The notes below the pieces were generated by a model. That model was not told the origin of the DNA. It was given only the letters and a program-made list of their open reading frames with translations, and did not search any database. Positions 31,030 through 39,736 of a stretch of DNA of 54,127 nt are shown one piece after another. Position 1 is the first letter of the stretch. Every line of letters begins with the position of its first letter. Source of the stretch: Syntrophaceae bacterium UBA1411. GTDB taxonomy: Bacteria; Desulfobacterota; Syntrophia; Syntrophales; Smithellaceae. Made by a program: the position numbers and the translations under genes. The stretch is taken from the NCBI GenBank assembly GCA_002304995.1, contig DBPV01000077.1, positions 23,490 to 77,616 on the forward strand. The letters are read 5' to 3'.

Positions 31030-32532
31030 CTACAATTTTCTTAATTCCTTTTTCAGAATTTTCCCCACCAGACTCTTGGGCATGGCCTGTATAACCACGA
31101 CCTCCTTCGGCACGAAAAATCGCTTGAGCCTGCCCTTGCAGAACGCGAGAATATCCTCCGCCTCCGCCGTTTCACCCGGCTTCAGCACAACAAAGGCCTT
31201 GAGATCCTCGCCGTAAACCTTGTCCTTCACGCCGATTACGGCGGCTTCCGAAACCGCCGGATGAGTATAGAGCACCTCCTCGACGGCCCGCGGCGAAATA
31301 TTCTCGCCGCCCTTGATGATGATGTCCTTCTTGCGGTCGGTGATGAAAAAATAGCCGTCCTCATCGACGTAGCCGATGTCGCCCGTGTGGAGCCAGCCGT
31401 TGCGGATCATTTCCGCGGTGGCTTCAGGCTGTTTCCAGTAGCCCTTCATCACCATCGGCCCCCGCAAAACGATCTCCCCTTCCCGGCCCGGCGGCAGTTC
31501 TTCGTCCCGGTCGTTCACAATTTTCATCTCCATGTTCTTCATCGGTTTGCCGATGGACCCGACCTTCTTCAGTCCCAGAACGGGATTGAGCGCGTTGTTG
31601 GCGCAGGCTTCCGTCAATCCCCAGCCTTCGGCGATTTCACCACCGAATTTTTCCTTGAACTGCTTCCAGGTTTCTCCGGAGAGGGGCGCCGATCCACAGA
31701 TGTAGTATTTGACGGAACGAAGGTCGTATTTTTTGTAGTCCGGGTAATTCAGCATGTAAATGTACATGGTGGGCACCGCGGCGACGCTGTTGACGCGATA
31801 CTTTTCGATGGCCGAAAAAAGCTGCTCCAGATTGAACTGCCGCAGCACGACCGTCTTTCCCAGCGTGCGCAAGAGCGCCGTGTTCATGAGGCCGATGCCG
31901 TAGGAATGGCAAAGCGGCAGCATCGCGACCGTCACTGTATCCGGGGGATATTCGGTCGTCGCCTGGAGGTTCACCGCCGTATAGTACAGCGCGTAATGGG
32001 TCTGCATGACGCCCTTGGGCCTGCCGGTGGTTCCGGAGGTGTAAACCAGCGCGGCCACATCGTCGTCGGCCGCAGGATAAATGTCCAGCTGATCAGAGTT
32101 TCCGGCCAGCAGACCCGCAAAATGATGCGCGCCCGCGACCGGTTCGGCGGAAACCACGATCACGTTTTTCACGCCGGGCGCGCCGGCCCGGGCGATCCGG
32201 ACCTTGTCGAGAAACTCCGGCGCGGTGATCACTGTGGCGGCGCCGGAATCCTGGTAGATATAGGCAATCTCTTCCGCACCGACCTGAAAATTGACCGGCA
32301 CGCAAACGGCGCCGATTTTCCAGACCGCCTGAAAGGATTGCAGGACCTCCGGAGCGTTGGGCATCTGGAGGATCACCCGGTCCTGCGGCCCCACGCCGAG
32401 CTTTTTAAGCGCATTGCCCAGGCGGCAGGCCGCCTTGTCCATCTGGACGTTGGTGTACTCGCTCCCCTCGAAGATGATGCTGACATGCTCGCCCGTTGAC
32501 AATCCCCGCACCGCCAGTTCCGCAATGTTCAT
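31030..32532 (-). CDS. AMP-forming acyl-CoA synthetase (class I, ~500 aa)
   Basis: 500 residues of the ANL superfamily. Activates a carboxylic acid as acyl-AMP, then acyl-CoA. Motifs: phosphate loop 'LVYTSGTTGRPKGV' near residue 164, 'EGWGLTEACANN' near 305, 'GWLHTGDIGYVDEDGYF' near 379, 'DRKKDIIIKGGENISP' near 400 and the C-terminal catalytic lysine in 'KSLVGKILKKEL'. It is similar to medium/long-chain fatty acid or aryl-CoA ligases; the substrate cannot be fixed. ATG 32532 lies behind AAGGAGG. It is divergent from the 602-residue ligase across 381 bases. Confidence 0.92.
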   Translation of the reverse strand: MNIAELAVRGLSTGEHVSIIFEGSEYTNVQMDKAACRLGNALKKLGVGPQDRVILQMPNAPEVLQSFQAVWKIGAVCVPVNFQVGAEEIAYIYQDSGAATVITAPEFLDKVRIARAGAPGVKNVIVVSAEPVAGAHHFAGLLAGNSDQLDIYPAADDDVAALVYTSGTTGRPKGVMQTHYALYYTAVNLQATTEYPPDTVTVAMLPLCHSYGIGLMNTALLRTLGKTVVLRQFNLEQLFSAIEKYRVNSVAAVPTMYIYMLNYPDYKKYDLRSVKYYICGSAPLSGETWKQFKEKFGGEIAEGWGLTEACANNALNPVLGLKKVGSIGKPMKNMEMKIVNDRDEELPPGREGEIVLRGPMVMKGYWKQPEATAEMIRNGWLHTGDIGYVDEDGYFFITDRKKDIIIKGGENISPRAVEEVLYTHPAVSEAAVIGVKDKVYGEDLKAFVVLKPGETAEAEDILAFCKGRLKRFFVPKEVVVIQAMPKSLVGKILKKELRKL

Positions 32533-32913
32533 ACTGAAGCCTCCTTGATGGTTATCCGGACCGAATCGTCGTTTTGCCGATTCTGATAAATCGCGCCGTC
32601 CGCTAAAAATGCTCTTTTTGCCAAAAAGTATCGGATGGCATTTTCATAACGTTCTTCGGGTTTGCGTGCAACGAAAAAAATGCCGCAAAAACCGTTTTGA
32701 TCCCATCGTTTTCGGCCGGCCGCACGATCGGCGCAGCGTCGGCATTCGGGCCGAATCGCCTTGCCGCCGCTGCGTTTACGTCTTTTTGTAACCACTGGTC
32801 ACGTTTTAAATTGTATTTGGCCGGAAAATCCTTTATAGGAGAAACAGAGTTGGCGTCGAGCAGAAAAAAAGGGAGACCGCTTTCTTTACAGAAGGCAAAG
32901 AAGGAGGATTTTT
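32533..32913. other. intergenic region between two divergent acyl-CoA ligase genes
   Basis: 381 bases without a convincing gene. For the plus-strand ligase a promoter may be TTGTAT (32811-32816), 17 bases, TATAGG (32834-32839), with GAAGGAGG directly before its ATG. A partial palindrome ACCACTGGT at about 32791-32799 resembles one half of a fatty-acid regulator site but is too short to name. The many in-frame stops and low coding character of the short frames here argue against a hidden gene. Confidence 0.4.
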
Positions 32914-34722
32914 ATGCAAGCGTTTCAACTCGAGAAGCCGGACAATCTGGTCGACTGGTGGCAGGAGAGTCTGGACAAGTATGCCGACAGAAATCTCATC
33001 GGCACGAAAAACAAAGACGGTGTTTTTGAGTGGGCGACGCGCAGAGAAATCAACGCCCGCATCGACCATCTTCGCTCAGGACTGGCGCTGCTCGGCGTGA
33101 GCGAAGGAGACGCCGTCGGCATCATTGCCAATAACCGCCTGGAGTGGGTCGTGGCGGCCTTTGCCACGTGGGGGCGGATCGCCCGCTATGTGCCCATGTA
33201 CGAGGCGGAGCTCGTTCAGATCTGGAAGTACATCATCACCGACAGCCAGATCAAGGTTCTCTTCGTCTCCAAGCCGGAGATATACGAAAAAATAAAACAT
33301 TTCCCCGCGGAGATTCCGACGCTCCAGCATATTTTTGTCATTGACGCCGCGGGAGACAGCTCCATGGCCGCGCTGGAAAAGAGGGGCGCCGCTTCCCCCG
33401 TCCCCCCCCGGAGTCCGCAGGCGGATGACATCGCCGAACTGATTTACACGTCGGGAACCACCGGCAATCCCAAGGGCGTGCTTCTGTCCCACGGCAACTT
33501 CACCAGCAACTCCATTGCCGGCCAAAAGATGTACCCCGAACTGAAGAAAAACGACGGCAGAGACACTCTCACTTTGGCCATTCTGCCCTGGGCGCATTCC
33601 TTCGGCCAGACCGGCGAACTGTTCGCCATCATCCGCCTGGGCGGCGCTCTGGGCCTGGCGGAGAGCCCCTCCACGATCGTCGACGACATCGTGAAAGTCA
33701 AGCCCACCTTCCTGGTCGCCGTCCCCCGCGTCTTCAACCGCATCTACGACGGCCTCTGGGCCAGGATGAACAAGGAAGGAGGTCTGCCCAAGGCGCTGTT
33801 CGTCATGGGCGTGGAAGCCGGCAAGAAAAGGCGGCAACTGGCCGCCCAGGGCCGGTCCGATTTTCTTACCAATCTCAAGTTTAAAATCGCGGATAAAATC
33901 GTCTTTTCGAAAATCCGGGAAAAACTGGGCGGTCGGGTGATGGGCGCCATGACGGGCAGCGCCGCGATGAATCCGGAAATCGGCCACTTTTTCTTCGACA
34001 TCGGCCTGCCCGTCTACGACTGTTACGGGCTTACGGAAACCTCGCCGGCCGCAACCATGAACGCGTCTTTTGCCTATAGGTTGGGCAGCGTCGGCCGGGC
34101 CATCGACAAGGTCAGAATCGTGATCGATTCTTCCGTGGTGGAGGAAGGCGCCACGGACGGTGAAATCATCATTTACGGTCCCAACGTCATGAAAGGCTAT
34201 CACAACCGTCCGGAGGACACGGCGGCGGCCATGACGCCCGACGGCGGTTTCCGCACCGGCGACCGCGGCCGCCTGGACAAGGACGGCTATCTCTTCATCA
34301 CCGGGCGCATCAAGGAGCAGTACAAACTTGAAAACGGAAAGTTCTGTTTCCCCGTTTCGCTGGAGGAAGAAATCTGCCTCATCCCCTACGTCCAGCAGGC
34401 GGTGATTTACGGCTTCAACCGCCCCTTCAACATCTGCATCGTCGTTCCCGACTTTGAGGTGCTCACCGGATGGGCAAAGGCAAAGGGCCTGCCCACCGAA
34501 CCTCAAGCCCTGGCGGCGCGCCCGGAGGTCGCCGAGATGCTCAGTCAAACGATCACCAGCCATCTGCAGGGAAAATTCGGCGGCTACGAAATTCCGAAAA
34601 AATTCCTTGTGCTGGCCGAACCGTTCAGCCTGGACAACGGCATGCTGACGCAGACGATGAAGCTCAAGCGCAAGGTCGTCCTCGACAAACTGAAAGACCA
34701 GATCGAAGCTCTGTACCGGTAG
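32914..34722 (+). CDS. long-chain acyl-CoA synthetase (AMP-forming, ~600 aa)
   Basis: 602 residues. Carries the AMP-binding motif 'LIYTSGTTGNPKGVLLSHGN' near residue 186, 'LPWAHSFGQTGELFA' (fatty-acid gate region), 'YGLTETSPAATMN' near 370 and 'GDRGRLDKDGYLFITGRIKEQYKLENGKF' split around residues 449-477. The last block, with a lysine-rich 'EQYKLENGK' in the hinge, is typical of the long-chain (FadD15/FAA-like) group that acts on free fatty acids at the membrane. It is a single gene with its own predicted promoter and a perfect terminator. It probably feeds the beta-oxidation enzymes encoded nearby. Confidence 0.92.
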   Translation: MQAFQLEKPDNLVDWWQESLDKYADRNLIGTKNKDGVFEWATRREINARIDHLRSGLALLGVSEGDAVGIIANNRLEWVVAAFATWGRIARYVPMYEAELVQIWKYIITDSQIKVLFVSKPEIYEKIKHFPAEIPTLQHIFVIDAAGDSSMAALEKRGAASPVPPRSPQADDIAELIYTSGTTGNPKGVLLSHGNFTSNSIAGQKMYPELKKNDGRDTLTLAILPWAHSFGQTGELFAIIRLGGALGLAESPSTIVDDIVKVKPTFLVAVPRVFNRIYDGLWARMNKEGGLPKALFVMGVEAGKKRRQLAAQGRSDFLTNLKFKIADKIVFSKIREKLGGRVMGAMTGSAAMNPEIGHFFFDIGLPVYDCYGLTETSPAATMNASFAYRLGSVGRAIDKVRIVIDSSVVEEGATDGEIIIYGPNVMKGYHNRPEDTAAAMTPDGGFRTGDRGRLDKDGYLFITGRIKEQYKLENGKFCFPVSLEEEICLIPYVQQAVIYGFNRPFNICIVVPDFEVLTGWAKAKGLPTEPQALAARPEVAEMLSQTITSHLQGKFGGYEIPKKFLVLAEPFSLDNGMLTQTMKLKRKVVLDKLKDQIEALYR

Positions 34723-34751
34723 GCGCCGCCGCAAGCCGCTTCGTAAAACAC

Positions 34752-34796
34752 AAAGCGGCCGCCGACGGTCTTCATTACCCGCCGGCGGCCGCTTTT
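34752..34796. terminator. strong bidirectional terminator
   Basis: A perfect 13-bp inverted repeat (34752-34764 with 34783-34795) with an 18-base loop, TTTT on the plus side and AAA on the other. It ends the plus-strand ligase and faces the torD stop codon 28 bases away. Confidence 0.85.
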
Positions 34797-34823
34797 ATAT
34801 GTTGTGCAGGCTTCCGCTTTTCT

Positions 34824-35504
34824 CTAACGGCCGCCTGCGAGGATGGAGGCTGCGACGGCCGCCATGGTTTTATAGAAATCCGCCGCGGCGTGGGCGACGA
34901 CCTTTTCTGCAAGCGTCAGTCCAAAATTCGTGAGATGCTTTTCCAAAGCCTCTTTTTGCAGCTTCTGCGCCAGCGCCTCGTTTTCCGTGTTGCCTTTCTT
35001 CACGGCGTTAAGCTCGTTGTAGTACAGATAGGCCAGAAATTCCAGCTCGACCGCGATGTGATCGGGCGGCAGTTTGAAATCATCGACCAGGTTGAGCCCG
35101 GCTTCCACATACAGTCTCGCGATCTCAAAGGTTGATTCCTGGAGCAGTTTTCCTTCTTTGTAAACGGATTCGAAAAGATAAACCAGACGGGGCTTCGACG
35201 AAAAGAACAGCCGGGTATAGTCTTTTTCCAGCTCCAGAAGCAGATTGGCCTTGTCCTGACCGGCGGCGGTGTATTTTCCTTCCAGCGCCGCGATCCGGTC
35301 GGTCCAGGCGGCCTCCGGCTCGAGGATACCGAGCGCTTCGTCCAATGCAGCCGTAAATTCCCCCGAGACCAGTTTTTCCACAAGGAGCTGATCGGGATAG
35401 TTAAACGCCTGCGCCAGGAGGTTGAAAAGCGCCGCCCGGGCCTGCAGACCGATCAGGCGATCGTCGGGTCCGGTCCTGCGCGTTGTTGTTTTTGGGTTGC
35501 TCAT
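34824..35504 (-). CDS. TorD-family chaperone for the molybdopterin enzyme
   Basis: 226 residues, all-helical, cytoplasmic. It fits the TorD/DmsD/NarJ chaperone family: 'ARAALFNLLAQAFNYPDQLL', 'LEKDYTRLFFSSKPRLVYLFESVY' over residues about 85-108, and 'LPPDHIAVELEFLAYLYYNE', the last matching the conserved 'PDHxxxELxFM' block. These proteins hold the Tat-exported catalytic subunit until cofactor insertion is finished. It is third in the operon after the catalytic and iron-sulfur subunits, 104 bases past the latter, and almost certainly serves the Tat substrate at 36326-38902. Confidence 0.9.
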   Translation of the reverse strand: MSNPKTTTRRTGPDDRLIGLQARAALFNLLAQAFNYPDQLLVEKLVSGEFTAALDEALGILEPEAAWTDRIAALEGKYTAAGQDKANLLLELEKDYTRLFFSSKPRLVYLFESVYKEGKLLQESTFEIARLYVEAGLNLVDDFKLPPDHIAVELEFLAYLYYNELNAVKKGNTENEALAQKLQKEALEKHLTNFGLTLAEKVVAHAAADFYKTMAAVAASILAGGR

Positions 35505-35608
35505 ACGTTACCTCTAACAAATTCCTGCCGGATTGTCCAATGGCCGACAAACCGGCAACCGATCCGGCGGCGCCTGCGGGCGCCGCCGGAAGGCGGTTCA
35601 GGGTTGGA

Positions 35609-36313
35609 TTACTTTTTTTCCTTCTTGGCCTCCGTTTCAAGACGGGTTCTTCTTTCGCTGTACTTCTTGAAGCCGACAACCGCCAGCGCCGCAAGCGCCG
35701 GCACGCCCAGTTCGCCGTCCAGCGAGGCTTTGCCTTTGAGGGCCTTCTTCGCCACCTTCGGGTAGCCGAACGTTGCGGGATCTTCCTTGGCCAGAATAAA
35801 CAGATGGGTACCGCCGTTTTCCTCATAGCCGTACAGTTTGAGTTTTTTCTCTTTGGCCGTTTTTAAAGCCAGTTTTTTCATCGCTTCGTATTCGCCGAAC
35901 TGCAACGCGCCTGTAGGGCAAATCTCCACGCAGGCCGGTTTTTTGTCGTCGTTGATCCGGTGCGCGCACATGCTGCACTTGACGATCTTCTTCGTGTCCG
36001 CGTCGAACTGGGGAACATGAAACTTGCACACCCGGACGCAGGTCTGGCAGCCGATGCACTTCTTGGCATCGTAAAGAACCGGACCGTATTCCGATTTGGT
36101 GAGCGCTTTCACCGGACAGTTTTCAACGCAGTCCGGCTCCAGGCAGTGCATGCAGCGTTTCTGGTAAAGGCCGTCGTCGTTGATTTGGACAAAGGTTCTG
36201 AACAGCCCCTTTGACGCCTGATCGTGATATCTGAACTCCTGGATGCACCGGTAAGCGCAGGAGTTGCAGCCCGTGCAGAATGTATCATCCAGTAAAATGG
36301 CATATCTTTTCAT
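35609..36313 (-). CDS. four-cluster iron-sulfur electron-transfer subunit (DmsB/PhsB type)
   Basis: 234 residues. Sixteen cysteines form four ferredoxin-like motifs: Cys13/16/19/23 ('CTGCNSCAYRC'), 'RCMHCLEPDCVENC', 'KCIGCQTCVRVC', and 'KCSMCAHRI...ACVEIC', giving four [4Fe-4S] sites. It has no signal peptide and is expected to be exported with the Tat-carried catalytic subunit. After residue ~190 there is a short hydrophobic stretch ('GVPALAALAVVGF') and a charged tail, a possible membrane contact like that of formate dehydrogenase beta subunits. There is no NrfD or cytochrome b gene, so the membrane link is unclear. The gene begins 12 bases after the catalytic subunit. Confidence 0.92.
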   Translation of the reverse strand: MKRYAILLDDTFCTGCNSCAYRCIQEFRYHDQASKGLFRTFVQINDDGLYQKRCMHCLEPDCVENCPVKALTKSEYGPVLYDAKKCIGCQTCVRVCKFHVPQFDADTKKIVKCSMCAHRINDDKKPACVEICPTGALQFGEYEAMKKLALKTAKEKKLKLYGYEENGGTHLFILAKEDPATFGYPKVAKKALKGKASLDGELGVPALAALAVVGFKKYSERRTRLETEAKKEKK

Positions 36314-36325
36314 TTCGTCACCTCA

Positions 36326-38902
36326 CTACATCTTCTTAATGCTGACATAAACATCTTCAACCCATCCCATTCCGGTCGGATCGAACTTCTTTAACATGGC
36401 CGGATCCTTCTGCGGAATCAAATCGCCGTCCCGGTAACCGAAATTGGCCGCCACCTTCAGGTTCTTGGCCCGGTGCCCGATGCCGTGGAACAGCAGGACG
36501 CAGTCGTTTCTGGTGATGCGCTTCGTCAGATGCACCTTGGCTTTCTGCGGCCGGGGCAGATCTTTCATGTAGGTCGGATCGTTTGCGAGGATAACGGCAT
36601 CGCCTTCCTTGAGACCCAGCTTTGCCGCCGCTTCGGGATTGATCCAGACCGTGTCCATGTAGTTGCGGACCGTCACTTCCTTGAGGACAGGATTGTTGAT
36701 GAAGTTCGGATCGGCATGCATATGCCAGGGCGCCCGGGTGATGAGCAGCGAGAACTTGTAGTCTCCCGTGGTTTCATGCCAGCGGGCATGCCAGACGGGC
36801 AGCGGGCTGTGGCCGACTTCGGCAAACTCGTTGATGTACATCTTCACCCTTCCTCTGGGTTTGCCGTAGCCGATCTGCTCGATCTGCTTGTAGTTCTGAT
36901 ACGCTTTTTTGTCGATCCACAAACCGCCCTTCTTCATGAAATCGGCGGCGCTGTCGGCAATGCCCGCCTTCTTGACCGCGACATCTCCCATATTTGTCGG
37001 AATTTTCTTCGCCGGATTGCCGCTGCCATCCGTGGTCCAGTATTTCGGCGCCATCGCCAGACCGATCTTCATGGCGAAACCACCCCAGCCGATCTGGTCT
37101 CCCGGCGATTTCTGCACCGGCGAACCGCCGACAATGCAGGGATATTTCGGATAGTAGAGACGCAGGTCCATTTTGCCCTCTTCAAACTGATGGGGCGCCG
37201 GCACGACATAGTCGCAGAAGTAGCCCAGATCGTCCAGATAGAGGTTCCAGTCCACCACGAGTTCCAGTTTCTGAGAAGCGGCCTCGAACATCTGCGAATG
37301 AATCATGGCAAACAGCCCGCGGTGCGGATTTCTGAAGAACGCAACCTTCGCGCGATTCGTCTTGTAGAGTCCCCAGCCCACCATGCCGTAATGGCCCGGC
37401 GCCGAAAAATCTTTCTTCCGGTAAATGTCATCGGTCACCGGAAATTCATTGCGGAAGTCAACCGGTTGGGACGGCTGTTCGGGATAAGGCAGCGCGGGCG
37501 GGGCAATTTCGTCGATCCAGGGAATCTTGACGTCGTGCAGCAGAAGCACGCCGCCTTCATGGTCGATCGAGCCGGCCAGGGAGTTCAGAATCTGGATGGC
37601 GTGGCGGAGCCGCCAGCTGTTGGCGTAGTTGGGACCCGCCGCATCACGTTTGTAAGTGGGAATCATCGCATAGGGTGCGGCAGCCGCAAAATCGCGGGCA
37701 ATCTTCTTGATGGCCTTGGCCGGAACGTCGCTGATCTTGGCCGCCCATTCGGGCGTGTAGGTCTTCGTCGCGTCAGCCATAAGCTGTAAAACCGGCTTGG
37801 CTTTGACTTGCCGTCCGTCGATCGTCACGGTAAAGGTGCCGCTGAGCGCCGGATCATCGCAATCGTCGATGGGCACGGCTTTTTTGTTTTTTGCCGACCA
37901 GGCCAGAAACATGCCGTCGGCTGTTTTCAGATGCGTTTGTTTTTCGACGTCAACCAGAGCCGCTCCGTCCGAATATTTGGACATGAATTCCTTGTTGTAC
38001 TTCTTGCCGGCCACGATCACATTAATCATGGCCAACGCGACGGCCAGATCCGTTCCCGGTTTGATCGCGTAATACTCACTGGCGAAATTGTCCGTCATGG
38101 GCGTGCGGACCGGGTTGAACATGACAATCTTGCCGCCGTTTCTTTTTCCTCTTGCCCAGTGATTGAGCATGCCCGCTTTGCCGCACTTCGAAAATGAGTC
38201 GAATCCAAACCAGACCTGGTACTTGCACATGTCGTAGTCATAACCGCACACATGATGGCTCGGAGTGTAGCAGCTGGAGTAAAACTTGTTGGGCGGATTG
38301 GTGAGCGTCAGGCAGTTGATATAGTAATGGGTGCCGAAACATTCCGTCCGCTGATCGCTCCGGGTGCAGCCGATGGACTGACACAGGCGGTTGGTGTAGG
38401 GATCGCCCGGCGACGCCATCAGAATTTCTTCCGGTTTGTAGGTTTTCATCTTGGCGATGATTTCATTGACTGCATCTTCCGTTTTCATGACAATCCAGCC
38501 GGGGTCCACATCGGTCCCCTTCGTCTTGTTGGTCCTCTTCAGAGAAACCATCAGGCGGTCCGGGTCGTACATCGAATCAACGAATCCCATGCCTTTGATG
38601 CAGAATTTTCCGTTGGACACGGGATCGTCCGGACGGCCTTCCAGGGTCAGCGCCCTTTCAAGACCGGTGGCGGGATCAACGCCGACCACAACATTATAGG
38701 CGCAGTCAGCTTCACAGGCCCGCGCGCAAACCTGCGGGACCTTCTTGGTAATGCGATACGGCAACTGTTCCTGGGGATGATCCCCGAAGGCCCAGGCGGC
38801 CCGCATATTTCTGAAGGGAAAAGCCGTCATCGCGGTGGCGACACCGGCGGCTCCCGCCAGCTTCAAAAAACTTCTTCTTTTCATTGAGAACTTCTCTTCC
38901 AT
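36326..38902 (-). CDS. Tat-exported molybdopterin oxidoreductase, catalytic subunit (DMSO reductase family)
   Basis: 858 residues with a twin-arginine signal ('MKRRSFLKLAGAAG', residues 7-20), hence periplasmic. An N-terminal [4Fe-4S] site uses Cys59, Cys63, Cys67 and Cys101, that is C-x3-C-x3-C rather than the commoner C-x2-C-x3-C. 'FYSSCYTPSHHVCGYDYD' near residue 205 is where the Mo/W ligand is expected, with Cys as likely ligand. Later blocks 'GGKIVMFNPVRTPM', 'KPGTDLAVALAMINVI' and the C-terminal dinucleotide-binding domain ('INPEAAAKLGLKEGDAVILAND', part of about 760-781) are standard. It resembles polysulfide/thiosulfate, arsenate and related reductases; the substrate is unresolved. 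ATG 38902 follows AAAGGAGG. Operon: catalytic, FeS, TorD. Confidence 0.9.
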   Translation of the reverse strand: MEEKFSMKRRSFLKLAGAAGVATAMTAFPFRNMRAAWAFGDHPQEQLPYRITKKVPQVCARACEADCAYNVVVGVDPATGLERALTLEGRPDDPVSNGKFCIKGMGFVDSMYDPDRLMVSLKRTNKTKGTDVDPGWIVMKTEDAVNEIIAKMKTYKPEEILMASPGDPYTNRLCQSIGCTRSDQRTECFGTHYYINCLTLTNPPNKFYSSCYTPSHHVCGYDYDMCKYQVWFGFDSFSKCGKAGMLNHWARGKRNGGKIVMFNPVRTPMTDNFASEYYAIKPGTDLAVALAMINVIVAGKKYNKEFMSKYSDGAALVDVEKQTHLKTADGMFLAWSAKNKKAVPIDDCDDPALSGTFTVTIDGRQVKAKPVLQLMADATKTYTPEWAAKISDVPAKAIKKIARDFAAAAPYAMIPTYKRDAAGPNYANSWRLRHAIQILNSLAGSIDHEGGVLLLHDVKIPWIDEIAPPALPYPEQPSQPVDFRNEFPVTDDIYRKKDFSAPGHYGMVGWGLYKTNRAKVAFFRNPHRGLFAMIHSQMFEAASQKLELVVDWNLYLDDLGYFCDYVVPAPHQFEEGKMDLRLYYPKYPCIVGGSPVQKSPGDQIGWGGFAMKIGLAMAPKYWTTDGSGNPAKKIPTNMGDVAVKKAGIADSAADFMKKGGLWIDKKAYQNYKQIEQIGYGKPRGRVKMYINEFAEVGHSPLPVWHARWHETTGDYKFSLLITRAPWHMHADPNFINNPVLKEVTVRNYMDTVWINPEAAAKLGLKEGDAVILANDPTYMKDLPRPQKAKVHLTKRITRNDCVLLFHGIGHRAKNLKVAANFGYRDGDLIPQKDPAMLKKFDPTGMGWVEDVYVSIKKM

Positions 38903-38944
38903 TTAACTACCTCCTTTACACATGGAACCGACAAAATATTTCTT

Positions 38945-39034
38945 TCTCGGTCTTCCGAGAGTTCAGCCACTCTGAACATCATCCGACACTCGAAATTTTC
39001 TTGCCCAGACAGCCGGCGCTTCTAAGGCTCCGGC
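38945..39034 (-). promoter_or_regulatory. structured 5' leader of the molybdopterin operon
   Basis: Between the predicted start (about 39043) and the ATG lie 140 transcribed bases. On the minus strand these hold three hairpins: GCCGGAGC/GCGCCGGC (39034-39012, one mismatch), GTTCAG/CTGAAC with a 5-base loop (38977-38961), and directly next to it TCTCGG/CCGAGA with loop AAGA (38960-38945). There is no T-run after them, so they are not terminators. They do not show the conserved bases I know of the Moco riboswitch. They may be a translational control element or stabilise the message. Confidence 0.5.
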
Positions 39035-39049
39035 CGTTCTGTTGGATTC

Positions 39050-39077
39050 AGCATAAAGGATTTAAAAGGATTGTCAA
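39050..39077 (-). promoter_or_regulatory. sigma-70 promoter of the molybdopterin operon
   Basis: Minus strand: TTGACA (39077-39072), 16-base spacer, TATGCT (39055-39050). The start is expected near 39043. Confidence 0.65.
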
Positions 39078-39114
39078 GAGAATATTTCAATTATTTCAGA
39101 TAGTTATGCATCTG

Positions 39115-39139
39115 AAAGCATATGCCCGCAAAAGCATAT
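39115..39139. repeat. direct repeat upstream of the molybdopterin promoter
   Basis: AAAGCATAT occurs at 39115-39123 and 39131-39139, 16 bases apart, 38 to 62 bases upstream of the -35 box. TTATGCAT at 39105-39112 is a related third element. The position fits an activator site, perhaps for the ModE-type protein encoded just upstream. Confidence 0.4.
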
Positions 39140-39170
39140 CAACTCCAAATTCGGAGAGAACGCAAAATAG

Positions 39171-39524
39171 TCATTTCTTTTCACCGCCTTCCGGAGGAGG
39201 ATCCTTAAGCTCGGTAAACAAAGATCGGCGCGCCTCGATAAACGCGTCGACGTCTTTTTCCAGCTTCTCAAACTCGGCCAGAAGTTTTCGTGCGTCTTCC
39301 GTCAGGCGCATTTTCTTGTCCTCTCCCACTTCAACAACTCTCTTGCCGATGCGCTCTTCCGTCAATTTAATCTTGCCCCAGGCCGCGCGGTAGGACATCT
39401 TCAATTGCTTGGCCGCGCCGTACAGGCCGTGACATTCGTCGATGGCTTTCAGGAGCCGGTCGCGCCCCTCGCCAAACAAGGCGTGACCGTCCTTTTCCAG
39501 CCAGATTTTAAACTTTATTTCCAT
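39171..39524 (-). CDS. ModE-type winged-helix regulator, DNA-binding domain only
   Basis: 117 residues. It shows the ModE N-terminal fold: 'KIWLEKDGHALFGEGRDRLLKAIDECHGLYGAAKQLKMSYRAAWGKI' spans residues about 5-51 with the helix-turn-helix 'LYGAAKQLKMSYRAAW', then the wing 'GKRVVEVGEDKKMRLTEDARKLL' around residues 58-80, and a charged C-terminal helix. E. coli ModE has in addition two molybdate-binding MOP domains, which are missing here, so the ligand, if any, must bind differently. ATG 39524 follows GAAGG; 19 more open codons precede without a ribosome site. It is 268 bases upstream of the molybdopterin operon on the same strand, which it probably regulates. Confidence 0.8.
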   Translation of the reverse strand: MEIKFKIWLEKDGHALFGEGRDRLLKAIDECHGLYGAAKQLKMSYRAAWGKIKLTEERIGKRVVEVGEDKKMRLTEDARKLLAEFEKLEKDVDAFIEARRSLFTELKDPPPEGGEKK

Positions 39525-39547
39525 AATCGCCTTCACAATTTTTTTTT

Positions 39548-39570
39548 CGGAATATTCCGGCACCGGTGCC
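39548..39570. promoter_or_regulatory. two adjoining 12-base palindromes before the ModE-type gene
   Basis: CGGAATATTCCG (39548-39559) and GGCACCGGTGCC (39559-39570) are each perfect palindromes sharing one base, 24 bases upstream of the start codon. A near copy, GCGGAATATCC, lies at about 39626-39636. They are candidate operators, perhaps for autoregulation. Confidence 0.4.
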
Positions 39571-39736
39571 GCAACGCGCAAATGACGAAGGGATTGGCCA
39601 AGCCGCCGCTTCAGACACCTGAATGCGGAATATCCTTATTTTTTTTCGCAGGGTAAAGCAACTTCTTTTTGGCTGCCTTGGGGCGACACGTCGGAGGAAA
39701 ACCGGTCAATGTCCGGTGGGGGAACGAAATCTGCCA

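Noticed and set aside
32788..32802. FadR-like operator (ACCACTGGTCA) between the two ligase genes
   Set aside because: Only one half resembles the E. coli FadR site; the other half does not fit, and no FadR gene is in view.
38945..39034. Moco riboswitch in the molybdopterin operon leader
   Set aside because: The hairpins do not carry the conserved core I know for that RNA; kept only as an unnamed structured leader.
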